NCBI GenBank assembly: GCA_022360095.1
Contig: JAKSDK010000487.1
Span: 62,001 to 126,000, forward strand
Length of the DNA: 64,000 bases
Source: Phycisphaerales bacterium
GTDB taxonomy: Bacteria > Planctomycetota > Phycisphaerae > UBA1845 > UTPLA1
Direction of reading: 5' to 3'
The notes below the pieces were generated by a model. That model did not search any database. It was given only the letters and a program-made list of their open reading frames with translations, and was not told the origin of the DNA. Position 1 is the stretch's first letter; the number at the start of each line of letters is the position of its first letter. Below, one piece after another: positions 34,958 through 43,701 of this stretch. A program made the translations under genes and the position numbers.

Positions 34958-35050
34958 CTCTGTTTCGAATTAGGCCGTCTCCTGGGGGCAGATTCCGCAT
35001 TTTTTGCGGACGGTCCATGAGAAGTGTCCTGTTGGCGCCCCCCGGTGCGG

Positions 35051-35056
35051 TATACT
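35051..35056 (+). promoter_or_regulatory. -10 box directly before the ECF sigma gene
   Basis: TATACT ends 6 bases before the GTG at 35063, so transcription should start at or next to the start codon. There is no ribosome site in between. The -35 is not clear (TTGGCG at 35033-35038 is too close). Confidence 0.45.
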
Positions 35057-35062
35057 TACAGA

Positions 35063-35680
35063 GTGTTAACTCAGTCTACACACGCCACGCTTCTGAAAAG
35101 ACTGTCGGCCGGTGAAAACCCGACCGCCTGGCGAGAGTTCTGCGATCGTTACGGCGAGTTGATCCGCGGTTTTGCCAAGCGACAGGGCCTCCAACCCTCC
35201 GATTGTGACGACGTCGTCCAAGAAACGCTGCTCGCCCTGATAAAATCGATGCCGAAATTTCAATACGAGCCCGGCAAAGGCAAGTTTCGCTCCTATCTCA
35301 AGACCATTGTCCTCCACGTGATTTTTCAAAGATCACGTCAGAAAAGAGGCCAAGTCTCTCTAGGAGAAATAGAAGCCGCGATCGGATCATGGTCTGACGG
35401 CGATTTTGCCGACGGCCAAGTGGCGGCGGACCCGGAAACCGAGGCGCAGTGGGAGGCTGAATGGCGGCAGTATCATCTCCGCCGGGCGATGCAGACCATC
35501 GAAGCGGAGTTCAATGAGAAAGACCGTGCGGCCTTTGACGCCTATGCGGTTGCCGGACAGGGTGTTCGCGAAACGGCGGAATCCTTGGAGTTGACAGTGG
35601 ATCAGGTCTATCAAGCCAAATCACGAATCCTGAAACGCCTGGGGCAGCTTGTGGAGCAACAAGTCCAGGAGGAGGGATAG
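35063..35680 (+). CDS. ECF-type RNA polymerase sigma factor, planctomycete type
   Basis: A 205-residue sigma factor. Region 2 reads WREFCDRYGELIRGFAKRQGLQ with DDVVQETLLALIKS and FRSYLKTIVLHVIFQRSR. Region 4 reads YAVAGQGVRETAESLELTVDQVYQAKSRILKRL. The GTG at 35063 gives the usual start TQSTHATLLKRLSAGE; a longer frame from 35024 has no support. The Ser/Thr kinase gene begins 2 bases after its stop, a pairing common in Planctomycetota, where the kinase probably replaces an anti-sigma factor in control. Confidence 0.9.
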   Translation: MLTQSTHATLLKRLSAGENPTAWREFCDRYGELIRGFAKRQGLQPSDCDDVVQETLLALIKSMPKFQYEPGKGKFRSYLKTIVLHVIFQRSRQKRGQVSLGEIEAAIGSWSDGDFADGQVAADPETEAQWEAEWRQYHLRRAMQTIEAEFNEKDRAAFDAYAVAGQGVRETAESLELTVDQVYQAKSRILKRLGQLVEQQVQEEG

Positions 35681-35682
35681 CC

Positions 35683-37779
35683 GTGGCCGAATCTCACATG
35701 GATTCGGGATCAGGCTGGTATCACCGCCCCGATGCGCTTCTCAACGAATTGCAACGCGGCCGACTCAAGTCAAATCGACAACCCGACATGAACGGGTATG
35801 ACGACTTCCGCGAAATCGGCGGCGGCGGTCAAGGCGACGTTTATTCGGCGTTTCACCGGTCGATGAAAAGGCACGTGGCCATCAAGGTCCTGCGGGATCG
35901 CGCCTTTGCGTCCGAGGCCGGTCGTCTGCGTTTCGAGCGCGAGATCGATCTGATCGCCGGCCTGCAACACCCGAACATCGTCCGCGTATACGACCGCGGA
36001 TTGACATCGGACGGCAAACACTACTTTTCGATGGAATACATCGACGGTGTGTCGCTGGGCGATCATCTCACCAGGAAAACGACACCAAACACCACGGATC
36101 TGCTGCATCTTTTCATCGAGATTTGCGCCGCCGTCGGCTTCGCCCATCAAAAAGGGGTCATTCACCGGGACTTGAACCCGAGTAACATTCTGATCGACAC
36201 CGACGGCAAACCGCACGTCCTCGACTTCGGGCTCGCCAAAACTGCGGAACCGACAGATGGCGCAGCCGTCACCGTCACGGGCGAGTTCATGGGGACGCTG
36301 GCTTTCGCCTCACCGGAACAGCTCAGTGGTGATCCTTCTCAGATCGACATTCGAACAGACGTTTATTCGCTTGGAGTCATCCTCTATCAAATGCTGACAG
36401 GCCGCAGACCGTTTTCGACCTCGGCCCCGATGGCCGATGTGATCAAGGCCATCACGGAGACCGAGCCCTTGGCGCCAAGCCGAGCGTACCGTCAAAACGG
36501 AACGCCGGAATCTCGATATCGCCCGATTTCCAAACGGTATGCCGACGAACTTGATACGATCGTGCTCAAGGCCATGGCCAAAAGCCCTGATCGCCGCTAT
36601 CAATCGGTGGCCGCGCTGCAAGAGGACATTGAGCGCGTACTGAGTGGCCGCGCCATCGAGGCCAAGCGGGACAGCGGCGGGTATCTGTTCAAAAAATTCG
36701 TGCAGCGTCACAAAGCGGCCGTCACCATCGGACTGGCATTGCTCGTTTTAGTGCTTGGCTTGAACGCTGCGGTGTCGATGACGTATCGACAGCAGGCGGA
36801 GAAGGAGAAACGTCTCCGGGTTTTCTGGGAAGACACCCTTGGATCGGTAGGACCGCCCACGGAGGGCCGAGTGGTTACGCTGGCGGAGGTCCTGGACGAA
36901 ACGAACCACTGGATCGAGGTCGCGGCTTCTGATGACCCCGATCTGGAGGCGTCGTTGAGAACCACGATCGGCAACAGCTACCGGAGTCTCGGAGATTATG
37001 ACAAAGCGGAGAAACAGTTACGCCTCGCACTCGAAATGCGCCGAGACCGATTCGGCGACGAGCACGCGGATGTTGCTCGGGGCCTGAACGCGCTCGCCCT
37101 GTTGAATCGCAATCGGGGTGACCATGCTGAGGCCGAACGGTTATTTCAGGAAGCGCTGGCAATGCGTCGGCGTCTCCTGGGGAAAAACCATCTCGACGTA
37201 GCACAGGTTCTCCAGAACATGGCCGTCTCACGCGTCCAACAAGGCCGCCTCGACGAAGCAGAGCCGTTGTTTCGTGAAGCACTGGCGATTCGACGCAGTC
37301 ATTGGGGTGATCGCCATGCCGACGTCGCGATGTGTCTTTATCAACTGGGCGCACTGGAAGGGCTTCGGGGCGACCACGACGCCGCTGAAACGCTGCACCG
37401 TGATGCCCTTCGGACGCGCCGTGAAACATTGCACCCGGAACACCCCGACATCGCCAGATCTCTCTTGGCACTCGGCGAACTGCTGTCCCAAACCGAGGAA
37501 GCCGAGAGCGCCGAGCCGCATCTTCGTGAGTGCGTCAACATCATGAGGCGGATCGTGTCTGAGGACCATTGGCGATTCGCCGAAGCAGAGAGCGCGCTCG
37601 GGGCGTGTATGACGACACTGAAGCAGTTCGCTGAAGCTGAGGAAATGTTGGTCCGGAGCCATTCCGTCCTCGAAAACGCCCGCGGGGAACGAGATGAGCT
37701 GACCTTGCAGTCCGCTGCTCGCCTGATCCAACTCTACGAAGCTTGGGGAAAACCGGCGCTTGCGCGTCAATACCGATGA
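35683..37779 (+). CDS. Transmembrane Ser/Thr protein kinase with TPR sensor domain
   Basis: A 698-residue eukaryotic-type kinase. The P-loop GGGGQGDVYSAF is near residue 46, the ATP Lys is in HVAIKVL, the catalytic loop is HRDLNPSNILI (Asn replaces the usual Lys after Leu) and DFGLAK provides the metal-binding Asp. One membrane helix (VTIGLALLVLVLGLNAAVSM) near residue 347 is followed by a C-terminal half of tetratricopeptide repeats, mostly 42-residue units such as HADVARGLNALALLNRNRGDHAEAERLF. GTG 35683 has GGAGG 7 bases upstream. It is coupled to the ECF sigma gene before it. Confidence 0.93.
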   Translation: MAESHMDSGSGWYHRPDALLNELQRGRLKSNRQPDMNGYDDFREIGGGGQGDVYSAFHRSMKRHVAIKVLRDRAFASEAGRLRFEREIDLIAGLQHPNIVRVYDRGLTSDGKHYFSMEYIDGVSLGDHLTRKTTPNTTDLLHLFIEICAAVGFAHQKGVIHRDLNPSNILIDTDGKPHVLDFGLAKTAEPTDGAAVTVTGEFMGTLAFASPEQLSGDPSQIDIRTDVYSLGVILYQMLTGRRPFSTSAPMADVIKAITETEPLAPSRAYRQNGTPESRYRPISKRYADELDTIVLKAMAKSPDRRYQSVAALQEDIERVLSGRAIEAKRDSGGYLFKKFVQRHKAAVTIGLALLVLVLGLNAAVSMTYRQQAEKEKRLRVFWEDTLGSVGPPTEGRVVTLAEVLDETNHWIEVAASDDPDLEASLRTTIGNSYRSLGDYDKAEKQLRLALEMRRDRFGDEHADVARGLNALALLNRNRGDHAEAERLFQEALAMRRRLLGKNHLDVAQVLQNMAVSRVQQGRLDEAEPLFREALAIRRSHWGDRHADVAMCLYQLGALEGLRGDHDAAETLHRDALRTRRETLHPEHPDIARSLLALGELLSQTEEAESAEPHLRECVNIMRRIVSEDHWRFAEAESALGACMTTLKQFAEAEEMLVRSHSVLENARGERDELTLQSAARLIQLYEAWGKPALARQYR

Positions 37780-37798
37780 CCGGTCGCCGTGGCCAGGT

Positions 37799-38395
37799 TC
37801 ACACGCGAACGAACTGAAGTCCCGTATCCAATGCAGCGGCAAAGGCCGGGTCCTTACAAACCTCGTTCATATTCAGAGGAGGCGCAGGCTCAGCCGGTCG
37901 ATCGCGAAGGCGCAAATGCCACCAGCCGACATCATGCCACGCGCCGAACTTGTAACCGATCGCCGGATAGACGCCGATCTTCTCGAAACCGAACGTTTCG
38001 TGAAGACACACACTGGCCGGGTTCGGTAACGTGACACCGCCATACACATTACAGAAACGCTGCAACTTAAGAATCTTGAAAAGCGCCGAATACAGGGCAC
38101 GGCCGATCCCCCGGCGATGATAGTGTTCACGAATATAGACCGATGACTCAACGGACCATTGGTATGCCGCGCGTTTTCGGTGGCTGACGGCGTACGCATA
38201 ACCGAGAACCTCGCGATCTCGCTCGCAAACCAGCCAGGGCATCGCTTCCATCGTATCAGCGATACGCCGCTCCATTTCGTCCGCCGTCGGCACGTCGACT
38301 TCAAATGTGATGGCCGTTCTGGTGACGAACGGTGCATAGATCGAGGAGATCTGGTCCGCATCGGCTGCGGTCGTCAAACGAATCGTGCATCCCAT
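37799..38395 (-). CDS. GNAT N-acetyltransferase, phosphinothricin/MnaT-like
   Basis: A 198-residue acetyltransferase of the Pat/Bar/MnaT type, which acetylates amino groups of methionine derivatives or phosphinothricin-like amino acids. The opening CTIRLTTAADADQISSIYAPFVTRTAITFE, the acetyl-CoA loop YHRRGIGRALYSALF and VYGGVTLPNPASVCLHETFGFEKIGVYPAIGYKFG are characteristic. I use ATG 38395; a longer frame to 38554 overlaps the divergent SDR gene and has no family match. It converges with the kinase gene, 20 bases apart. Confidence 0.85.
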   Translation of the reverse strand: MGCTIRLTTAADADQISSIYAPFVTRTAITFEVDVPTADEMERRIADTMEAMPWLVCERDREVLGYAYAVSHRKRAAYQWSVESSVYIREHYHRRGIGRALYSALFKILKLQRFCNVYGGVTLPNPASVCLHETFGFEKIGVYPAIGYKFGAWHDVGWWHLRLRDRPAEPAPPLNMNEVCKDPAFAAALDTGLQFVRV

Positions 38396-38544
38396 GGCCT
38401 TCAACCTGAAAACGCAGACACAATTTGCTTGCCCTGTCACAAGAAGCGGTCCATCATAATCCTTTCCATCGACCTTCCCAAGTAGCAACACGGCGTCGGA
38501 GGAAACAATCGACATTTGTACTAATACATAATAAGGTAGTTTGA

Positions 38545-39243
38545 ATGAGCTCAACTTACCTGATCACCGGCGCAAATCGTGGCATCGGACTCGAATTCGC
38601 CGGTCAGCTGGCGGCGAAAGGAATAAGCGTCATCGCAGGCGTCCGAAATCCCGAAAGCGCCGAAACACTCCACGGTCTGAATATCCCGGTTGAAACCCTT
38701 GATGTGGCGAACACGGTGAGCGTCACCGCCTTTGCGGAGCGTCTTGAAGGCCGGCCTGTGGACGTCTTGATCAACAACGCAGGCATCAGTGCAACCCACG
38801 CCGATGATCCCCGTGAAGGACGACCGCTGGAACAGCTCAAACTGGATGAGATGCCGCGTCTATTCGACGTCAACAGCATCGGACCGGTGCGAGTCACACA
38901 AGCGCTTCTACCCAATCTTCGCGCAGGACGGCGGAAAGTCGTCGTGAATATCAGCAGCAACCTGGGGAGCATCACCGACAACACGGAGGCCGGCTGGTAC
39001 GCTTATCGTGCAAGCAAGGCGGCCTTGAACATGTTGAACCGAAGCATGGCGATCGAGCTTGGCGCCGAAGGGTTCACGTGCGTCGTGATTCACCCCGGCT
39101 GGGTGCGCACCGACATGGGCGGCCCGGAAGCACCGCTATCGACCAAAGAGAGCGTCACCGGCATGCTCAACGTCATCGATCAACTGACGACAAAAGACAA
39201 TGGTTGCTTCCTGGACTACCACGGACAAACGATGCCCTGGTAA
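38545..39243 (+). CDS. SDR-family oxidoreductase (C-factor-like)
   Basis: A 232-residue NAD(P)-dependent short-chain dehydrogenase. The cofactor motif ITGANRGIG, LINNAG, the catalytic Ser in VVNISSNLGS and YRASK (Tyr154, Lys158) are all intact, unlike the SDR at 7110. The ending HPGWVRTDMGGPEAPLSTKESV is typical of the C-factor/sniffer-like branch. AAGG stands 8 bases before the ATG. The substrate is unknown. Confidence 0.87.
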   Translation: MSSTYLITGANRGIGLEFAGQLAAKGISVIAGVRNPESAETLHGLNIPVETLDVANTVSVTAFAERLEGRPVDVLINNAGISATHADDPREGRPLEQLKLDEMPRLFDVNSIGPVRVTQALLPNLRAGRRKVVVNISSNLGSITDNTEAGWYAYRASKAALNMLNRSMAIELGAEGFTCVVIHPGWVRTDMGGPEAPLSTKESVTGMLNVIDQLTTKDNGCFLDYHGQTMPW

Positions 39244-39314
39244 CCGTATGGGGAGTAGCATGCCACCCTACCAAAAAGCAGGGGCTTCCGCATAACACCC
39301 CCAAGGGCTGCATC

Positions 39315-39827
39315 TCAATACAGCAGAACATCCGTGCGAAGCGTCAGCGAACTGTCTTGGCGCAGACGATTGGCGATGACGGACAACGTTTGACGATTCA
39401 TCGGATGTAAGAATTTCGGCGCGAGCTCCGCGAGCGGAACGGCAACAAACGCATAGTCCAGAATCTCAGGTCGCGGAATCGTGATTTCTGATGTGGATAA
39501 GATCTCGGTCCCATACAGGCACAAGTCCAGATCGATGGCCACGCCGGCGCCGGACCGACGGACCCTGCCCAGGTCCGCTTCGATTTCCCTTAATTGTTGC
39601 CGGGTGTCCACCAAAGGAAGATTCGTCAAGACCAAAGCCGCTGCATTCAGAAAATCAGGCTGTGGCTCGGCACCGGAGGCGGGACTCTGGTAGACACGCG
39701 ATACCTCGATCAATCGTCCCACTTCATGAAGCCGATTGACCGCCAGGCGGAGATTTTTCTCGGGTGCGAGATTTGACCCCATCGCGATGAAAGCGTTCTC
39801 AGCGATGGCCTCCGGCCTCCCGTTCAA
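39315..39827 (-). CDS. folK: 2-amino-4-hydroxy-6-hydroxymethyldihydropteridine pyrophosphokinase
   Basis: Transfers pyrophosphate to 6-hydroxymethyl-dihydropterin in folate synthesis. Signatures are AFIAMGSNLAPEKNL, VSRVYQSPASGAEPQPDFLNAAALV and the metal-binding DLDLCLYG with PRPEILDYAFVAVPLAELAP. The start is uncertain: no ATG, GTG or CTG lies where the family should begin. I give TTG 39827. An ATC at 39806 would yield the expected N-terminus (xAENAFIAMG) and sits right after GGAGG, overlapping the folB stop by 8 bases. The last residues, after LAPKFLHP, are slightly longer than usual. Confidence 0.88.
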   Translation of the reverse strand: MNGRPEAIAENAFIAMGSNLAPEKNLRLAVNRLHEVGRLIEVSRVYQSPASGAEPQPDFLNAAALVLTNLPLVDTRQQLREIEADLGRVRRSGAGVAIDLDLCLYGTEILSTSEITIPRPEILDYAFVAVPLAELAPKFLHPMNRQTLSVIANRLRQDSSLTLRTDVLLY

Positions 39828-40167
39828 TCTCGACGCCCACGGACTTCGCGAAACGCTCGGCCCAGGGCTTTTCGATTCGGGTCCGTGCACGGCGCACCCC
39901 TTCCATCGACAGGCAGATTCGGCTGACATCCTCGGCCAGTGCTTCCACGGTCTGGCGCTCAGCCGACTCGACATGGGCCATGATCTTTCGAATCAGCGTC
40001 CCGTAGTTGACCGTATCAGCAATGTTGTCGCTTTGCCCGGCCGTGCTCAGGTCGGTGAAAAGTGTGATGTTGATCAGAATATCCTGCTTCGCTTTTCGCT
40101 CCCAGTCGTTCAAGCCGATGATGCCGCGTACGAGCAGGTCTTTTATTTCGATTCGGTCTTCGGCCAT
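39799..40167 (-). CDS. folB: Dihydroneopterin aldolase
   Basis: A 122-residue enzyme that splits 7,8-dihydroneopterin to 6-hydroxymethyl-dihydropterin and glycolaldehyde, the step before FolK. The typical opening IEIKDLLVRGIIGLNDWERKAKQDILINI contains the conserved Glu. DTVNYGTLIRKI and TVEALAEDVSRICL follow. It overlaps folK and lies 50 bases after the queuosine-precursor transporter gene on the same strand, so the three are probably one operon. Confidence 0.93.
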   Translation of the reverse strand: MAEDRIEIKDLLVRGIIGLNDWERKAKQDILINITLFTDLSTAGQSDNIADTVNYGTLIRKIMAHVESAERQTVEALAEDVSRICLSMEGVRRARTRIEKPWAERFAKSVGVEIEREAGGHR

Positions 40168-40217
40168 GATACTCTCGATTTACATGGAGCAGCGCAATCG
40201 TTTGTGAATCATAATCA

Positions 40218-40979
40218 TCACTGCACTTCGCGTCCACGAATAGGATCAATCCGCAGGAACCGAGACAAATAGCGCACGCCGATATAAAACGGAATCGTGT
40301 CCACCAGCGCCGCGGTGAGCTTAAACACATAACTTGTCAAAACCAGCATCCCCAGTTGCGGCCAAAGCGGTGCGTTGTCGTCCACCGGCATCTTCGCCTT
40401 CGTAAAGTAATATGTGATCAGAACCACGGCGACGGTATCGACCAACTGGCTGACGAGCGTGGATCCGTTGTTTCGCAGCCAGAGATGTCTGCCTTTGGTC
40501 AAACGCTTCCAAAAGTGGAAAACCTGCACATCCACAAGCTGCGCGGTGAGATACGCGATCATCGAAGCCGTGACGGCGCCGAAAGCCATGGCCCGGACCT
40601 CGAAGAAAATGCCCTGCCCCTGCTCTCCCGGAGGTTCGAAACCGGGCCAGAGCCCCCCTACCCATAGGATGAGCACCACCCAGAGATTGAGAATGAATCC
40701 TACGAGCACGACGAAGTTCGCCCGCTTACGGCCGTAGAATTCCGAAATAAAGTCGGTGCACAAAAACGTCACTGGATACGGGAGCGTTCCGACGGCCAGG
40801 CCCAGCTTGTATTTCCAATCCGCTGATCCGTCGATGAAAAAAGCAAGGTTCAGGAAACGCGTGATGCCCAGGATGTTGAGCATCGTGAGCGAGCCGAGAA
40901 AAATCGACGCGAACAGGAGAAAGACCCGTTCACGGCGCTCGTGGAGCTTCTCGTTCACGAAATCGTAGGGCAGCGACAT
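40218..40979 (-). CDS. Queuosine precursor transporter (YhhQ/VUT family)
   Basis: A 253-residue inner-membrane protein with about six membrane segments. It matches the YhhQ family, which imports queuine/preQ0/preQ1: FLLFASIFLGSLTMLNILG, LPYPVTFLCTDFISEFYGRK, ASMIAYLTAQLVDVQVFHFWKR and LRNNGSTLVSQLVDTVAVV. ATG 40979 is preferred over a TTG at 41015. The insert between the third and fourth segments (GGLWPGFEPPGEQGQG) is longer than in the E. coli protein. It sits upstream of folB and folK; the 7-deazaguanine and folate pathways share their first enzyme, which may explain the grouping. Confidence 0.88.
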   Translation of the reverse strand: MSLPYDFVNEKLHERRERVFLLFASIFLGSLTMLNILGITRFLNLAFFIDGSADWKYKLGLAVGTLPYPVTFLCTDFISEFYGRKRANFVVLVGFILNLWVVLILWVGGLWPGFEPPGEQGQGIFFEVRAMAFGAVTASMIAYLTAQLVDVQVFHFWKRLTKGRHLWLRNNGSTLVSQLVDTVAVVLITYYFTKAKMPVDDNAPLWPQLGMLVLTSYVFKLTAALVDTIPFYIGVRYLSRFLRIDPIRGREVQ

Positions 40980-41088
40980 CGCGGCGAGGCTAATGATCGT
41001 CGAAGCGCGTGTCAACGACGGGGTATGTTAATCAGCGCCTTCCAGTCAAAGCGAACGACATCAGCCGTCCCGGCTCGATCGGACTATA

Positions 41089-42537
41089 ATGCAATTTGAC
41101 CGTCAGGAATCACTAGGGAAAGTCGAAGCCTTGGATCTCTTCCGTACTCAGAGCGTGCCTCACATGGCACGCCGTAATTACCTCATCGAAGTCCGGCACC
41201 TTCTGCTATGGGGTGTCTTCGCAGGCATGTTCGAGGGCTCCGTATCCTCCATCGTTGTGGCGAAAACCTTCAACGCCGGACCCTGGCTCATTACCATCGT
41301 CATGGCCACGCCGATGTTCTCAAACCTCATGGGATTGGTCTGGGGCAGCGTCGCCACGAGCCGGCGCAAGTTGCCCTTGTTCATGACCCTTGCCGCGTCC
41401 GCCACCGTCATGATCGGCTCCGTCGCCTTCGCACCCCTCAACGAGTACGGCGGATACATTTTTGCCGGACAGATCCTGCTCGCCCGTGTCATGCTCTCCG
41501 GCTGCATGACCGTGCGCTCCGGTCTGTGGAAGCACAATTACCCGACCCGTTTGCGCGGCCGTATCGCCGCCCGACTGCAGTTCGTCCGCTTCTCACTCGC
41601 CATTGCCACCGTCACATTCGCATCGATGATGTTCGACGTGAACCCGAGAATTTATGTCTATGCGTATCCCCTCGCCGCCCTGATCGGCGGAGTCGCCGTC
41701 TTTCTGCTTCGCGGGATCCACGTCCGCGGCGAAAAGATGGAACTCGCCAACCTCGCCCGCAATCTTGAACAGTCCGGCCCCTCACCCGGTCAAGGCTTCT
41801 TCGGCCCCGTGCGCGCGGCCATCGACGTGCTCCGCAACGACCGGGACTACCGTCAATACATGCTGGCGATGACGCTGCTGGGCTTTGCCAACATCATGAT
41901 CATGCCCATCATGACGATCATCGTCACGAAACAACTGATGCTCTCCTACTATCACAGTTGTAACCTACTCGAGGTGATTCCCCGGCTGCTGATGATGGTC
42001 TCAATCATGCCGTGGGCCGGTTTGTTCGATCGTGTCGGCGTCGTGCGCTTCCGCATCGTGAACGCGTGTGCCTGGACCGGCGCAAGCCTGTTCGGCGGCC
42101 TGGCCGCGGCCGTGATCTATTACGCCGACATCATCCAATCCTTGCCCGCTTTTGTCTTCGCCGTCTGCCTCGTCGCGATCTCGCGCCTCTGCGAGGGACT
42201 CGGTAAAGGCGGCGGCGCCATCGCATGGAACATCGGCCACCTCCATTTCGCCCGCAGCGCCGACGCCGAGATCTACATGGGGACCCACGTCTTCCTCACC
42301 GGACTCCGCGGCTTGATCGCCCCGTTCTTCGGCACGCTACTCTACATGCACTACGGCCCCCTGTCCTTCGTGGTGGCCACTTCGTTGGCCCTCGCCGGAG
42401 TCTTCACTTTCGCTTCGCTGGCGAAACTACAACGACGGCAAGCCATCGAGCAGGAGGAGACATCCGAAACGAACCTCAACCTGACGCAAAGTGCCAAATC
42501 CGAGCCCGAACGAGCCACCGCGTCGACCACGTCTTAA
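41089..42537 (+). CDS. Major facilitator superfamily transporter
   Basis: A protein of up to 482 residues with about 12 membrane segments, e.g. LWGVFAGMFEGSVSSIV, PWLITIVMATPMFSNLMGL, MLLVFANI-like segments in the second half and FFGTLLYMHYGPLSFVV. A cytoplasmic loop with RLRGRIAARLQFVR lies after TM4. The substrate is unknown. The start is uncertain: the ATG at 41089 overlaps a TATAAT (41085-41090), so if that is the promoter, translation must start downstream, with ATG 41164 (MARRNYLIEV) the best candidate. The last 35 residues are polar. Confidence 0.83.
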   Translation: MQFDRQESLGKVEALDLFRTQSVPHMARRNYLIEVRHLLLWGVFAGMFEGSVSSIVVAKTFNAGPWLITIVMATPMFSNLMGLVWGSVATSRRKLPLFMTLAASATVMIGSVAFAPLNEYGGYIFAGQILLARVMLSGCMTVRSGLWKHNYPTRLRGRIAARLQFVRFSLAIATVTFASMMFDVNPRIYVYAYPLAALIGGVAVFLLRGIHVRGEKMELANLARNLEQSGPSPGQGFFGPVRAAIDVLRNDRDYRQYMLAMTLLGFANIMIMPIMTIIVTKQLMLSYYHSCNLLEVIPRLLMMVSIMPWAGLFDRVGVVRFRIVNACAWTGASLFGGLAAAVIYYADIIQSLPAFVFAVCLVAISRLCEGLGKGGGAIAWNIGHLHFARSADAEIYMGTHVFLTGLRGLIAPFFGTLLYMHYGPLSFVVATSLALAGVFTFASLAKLQRRQAIEQEETSETNLNLTQSAKSEPERATASTTS

Positions 42538-42606
42538 CCCGATCGCGGAACCAGCGATCAAGGTCCCTGTCAGGCTGCCTTTAAGGGGTTTTCCGGCTGA
42601 TCGGAA

Positions 42607-43413
42607 TTAACGATCGGTCTCGGCGGACCTGGGCAATGCGTCCACAAACTGTCGCAACACGCGGACGAAGCCATCCGGCTGCTCTACCGGGGGCATGTGG
42701 CCGGCGTCTCGGATGAGCTTGAGTTGGGCGCCGGCGATGCCCTCGTGAATCTTACGCGCAGACGAAGGCGGTGTGATGGCATCGTCCTCGCCGACCACGA
42801 CAAGCGTTGGAACTTTGATCTCCGCCAGGGTCGGTGTCGAGTCGGGCCGTTCGCTCATGGCATGCAGCGCCGCGGCCACGCCTTTGGGATCGGTGGCGTT
42901 CATAATCGATTGCCAGGTCTCGCGCAGCTCGGATGATGCTTGCGGCCCCATGATCTTGTCAATCATCTGCTCCACGACGACATGGGTCCCCTCAGTGAGC
43001 ACGCGCTCGGCCGTGACTCGTCGATTCTGCGCCGACTCCGGGGTGTCGGCCTCGGCCCGCGTGTCGGCCAGCACAAGGGCACGAACGCGATCCGGGTAGC
43101 GCCGGCAAAACTCGAAAAGCACGTAGCCCCCCATCGACAGGCCGACGAGCACCACCGGCTCTCTGACTTCGACGGCATCGAGCAGCGCATTCAGGTCGTC
43201 TGCATACGTTGCCATTGTCACGCCGTTGGTGGCCTCGCTCTGCCCCATGCCGCGCAGGTCGGGCATGATCAACCGATAGGCGTCGCGCATCGGCTCGACA
43301 GCATGCTCCCAGAGCTTCCACGTGATCGGAAATCCATGGACGAAAAGAATCGGCTCGCCCTCCCCGAAGAGTTGATATGCAAGTCGAACGCCGTTGATCG
43401 TTTTGCTGTCCAT
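42607..43413 (-). CDS. Alpha/beta-fold hydrolase
   Basis: A 268-residue hydrolase similar to the 3-oxoadipate enol-lactonase/haloperoxidase group. The oxyanion-hole region is ILFVHGFPITWKLWE, the nucleophile elbow GLSMGG (Ser near residue 93), the acid VVVGEDDAITP and the catalytic His GHMPPVEQP. AGGAG lies 9 bases before the ATG. The 60 bases before it include the edge of a long inverted repeat. The substrate cannot be told. Confidence 0.87.
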   Translation of the reverse strand: MDSKTINGVRLAYQLFGEGEPILFVHGFPITWKLWEHAVEPMRDAYRLIMPDLRGMGQSEATNGVTMATYADDLNALLDAVEVREPVVLVGLSMGGYVLFEFCRRYPDRVRALVLADTRAEADTPESAQNRRVTAERVLTEGTHVVVEQMIDKIMGPQASSELRETWQSIMNATDPKGVAAALHAMSERPDSTPTLAEIKVPTLVVVGEDDAITPPSSARKIHEGIAGAQLKLIRDAGHMPPVEQPDGFVRVLRQFVDALPRSAETDR

Positions 43414-43468
43414 TGGCGAAATGCTCCTAGACGCGCCAATTCACACGATTGGCCGCCATGTTATCGAT

Positions 43469-43546
43469 GGGTGGCATGGCCAAGCAAAGCGCGGCCATGC
43501 TGGTTATTCGCGAAACATGGCCGCGCTTCGCTTGACCATGCCACCC
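43469..43546. repeat. Long imperfect inverted repeat (REP-like)
   Basis: Two 31-base arms, 43469-43499 and 43516-43546, match at 29 of 31 positions as reverse complements, with a 16-base loop between. The arms start GGGTGGCATGG and end GCGCGGCCATG; the two mismatches would be C-A pairs. Transcribed in either direction this folds into a very stable hairpin. It lies 56 bases upstream of the hydrolase start and has no T-run, so it looks like a dispersed repeat rather than a terminator. Confidence 0.75.
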
Positions 43547-43604
43547 CGCCCCGGCAAAACGCCGAGAAATGCGTCAGGTCTTGTGGTTTTAGCTCAGCGT
43601 GCGC

Positions 43605-43639
43605 AAAAAAAAGCCCACCCGGTACATTATCCGAGTGGG
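43605..43639 (-). terminator. Rho-independent terminator with a competing upstream arm
   Basis: On the minus strand CCCACTCGG pairs with CCGGGTGGG (9 bp, one G-T) around an 8-base loop and is followed by C and eight Ts. It lies 240 bases past the pseudopilin stop. GCCCACC further upstream on the same strand (43652-43658) can pair instead with the descending arm, so two alternative folds exist. Confidence 0.75.
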
Positions 43640-43701
43640 ACATTGCCAACAGGTGGGCGAGCCGACTATCACCCGCTGGCGAAAACGCAAACAAGCATTT
43701 T

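Noticed and set aside
34995..35011. Hairpin TCCGCA/TGCGGA after the TolC-family gene as a terminator
   Set aside because: The Ts are in the loop, not after the stem, and the stem is only 6 bases.
41085..41090. TATAAT overlapping the ATG of the MFS gene as a promoter
   Set aside because: No -35 at the right distance, and it would make the annotated ATG untranslatable. Kept only as a doubt about the start site, not as a feature.
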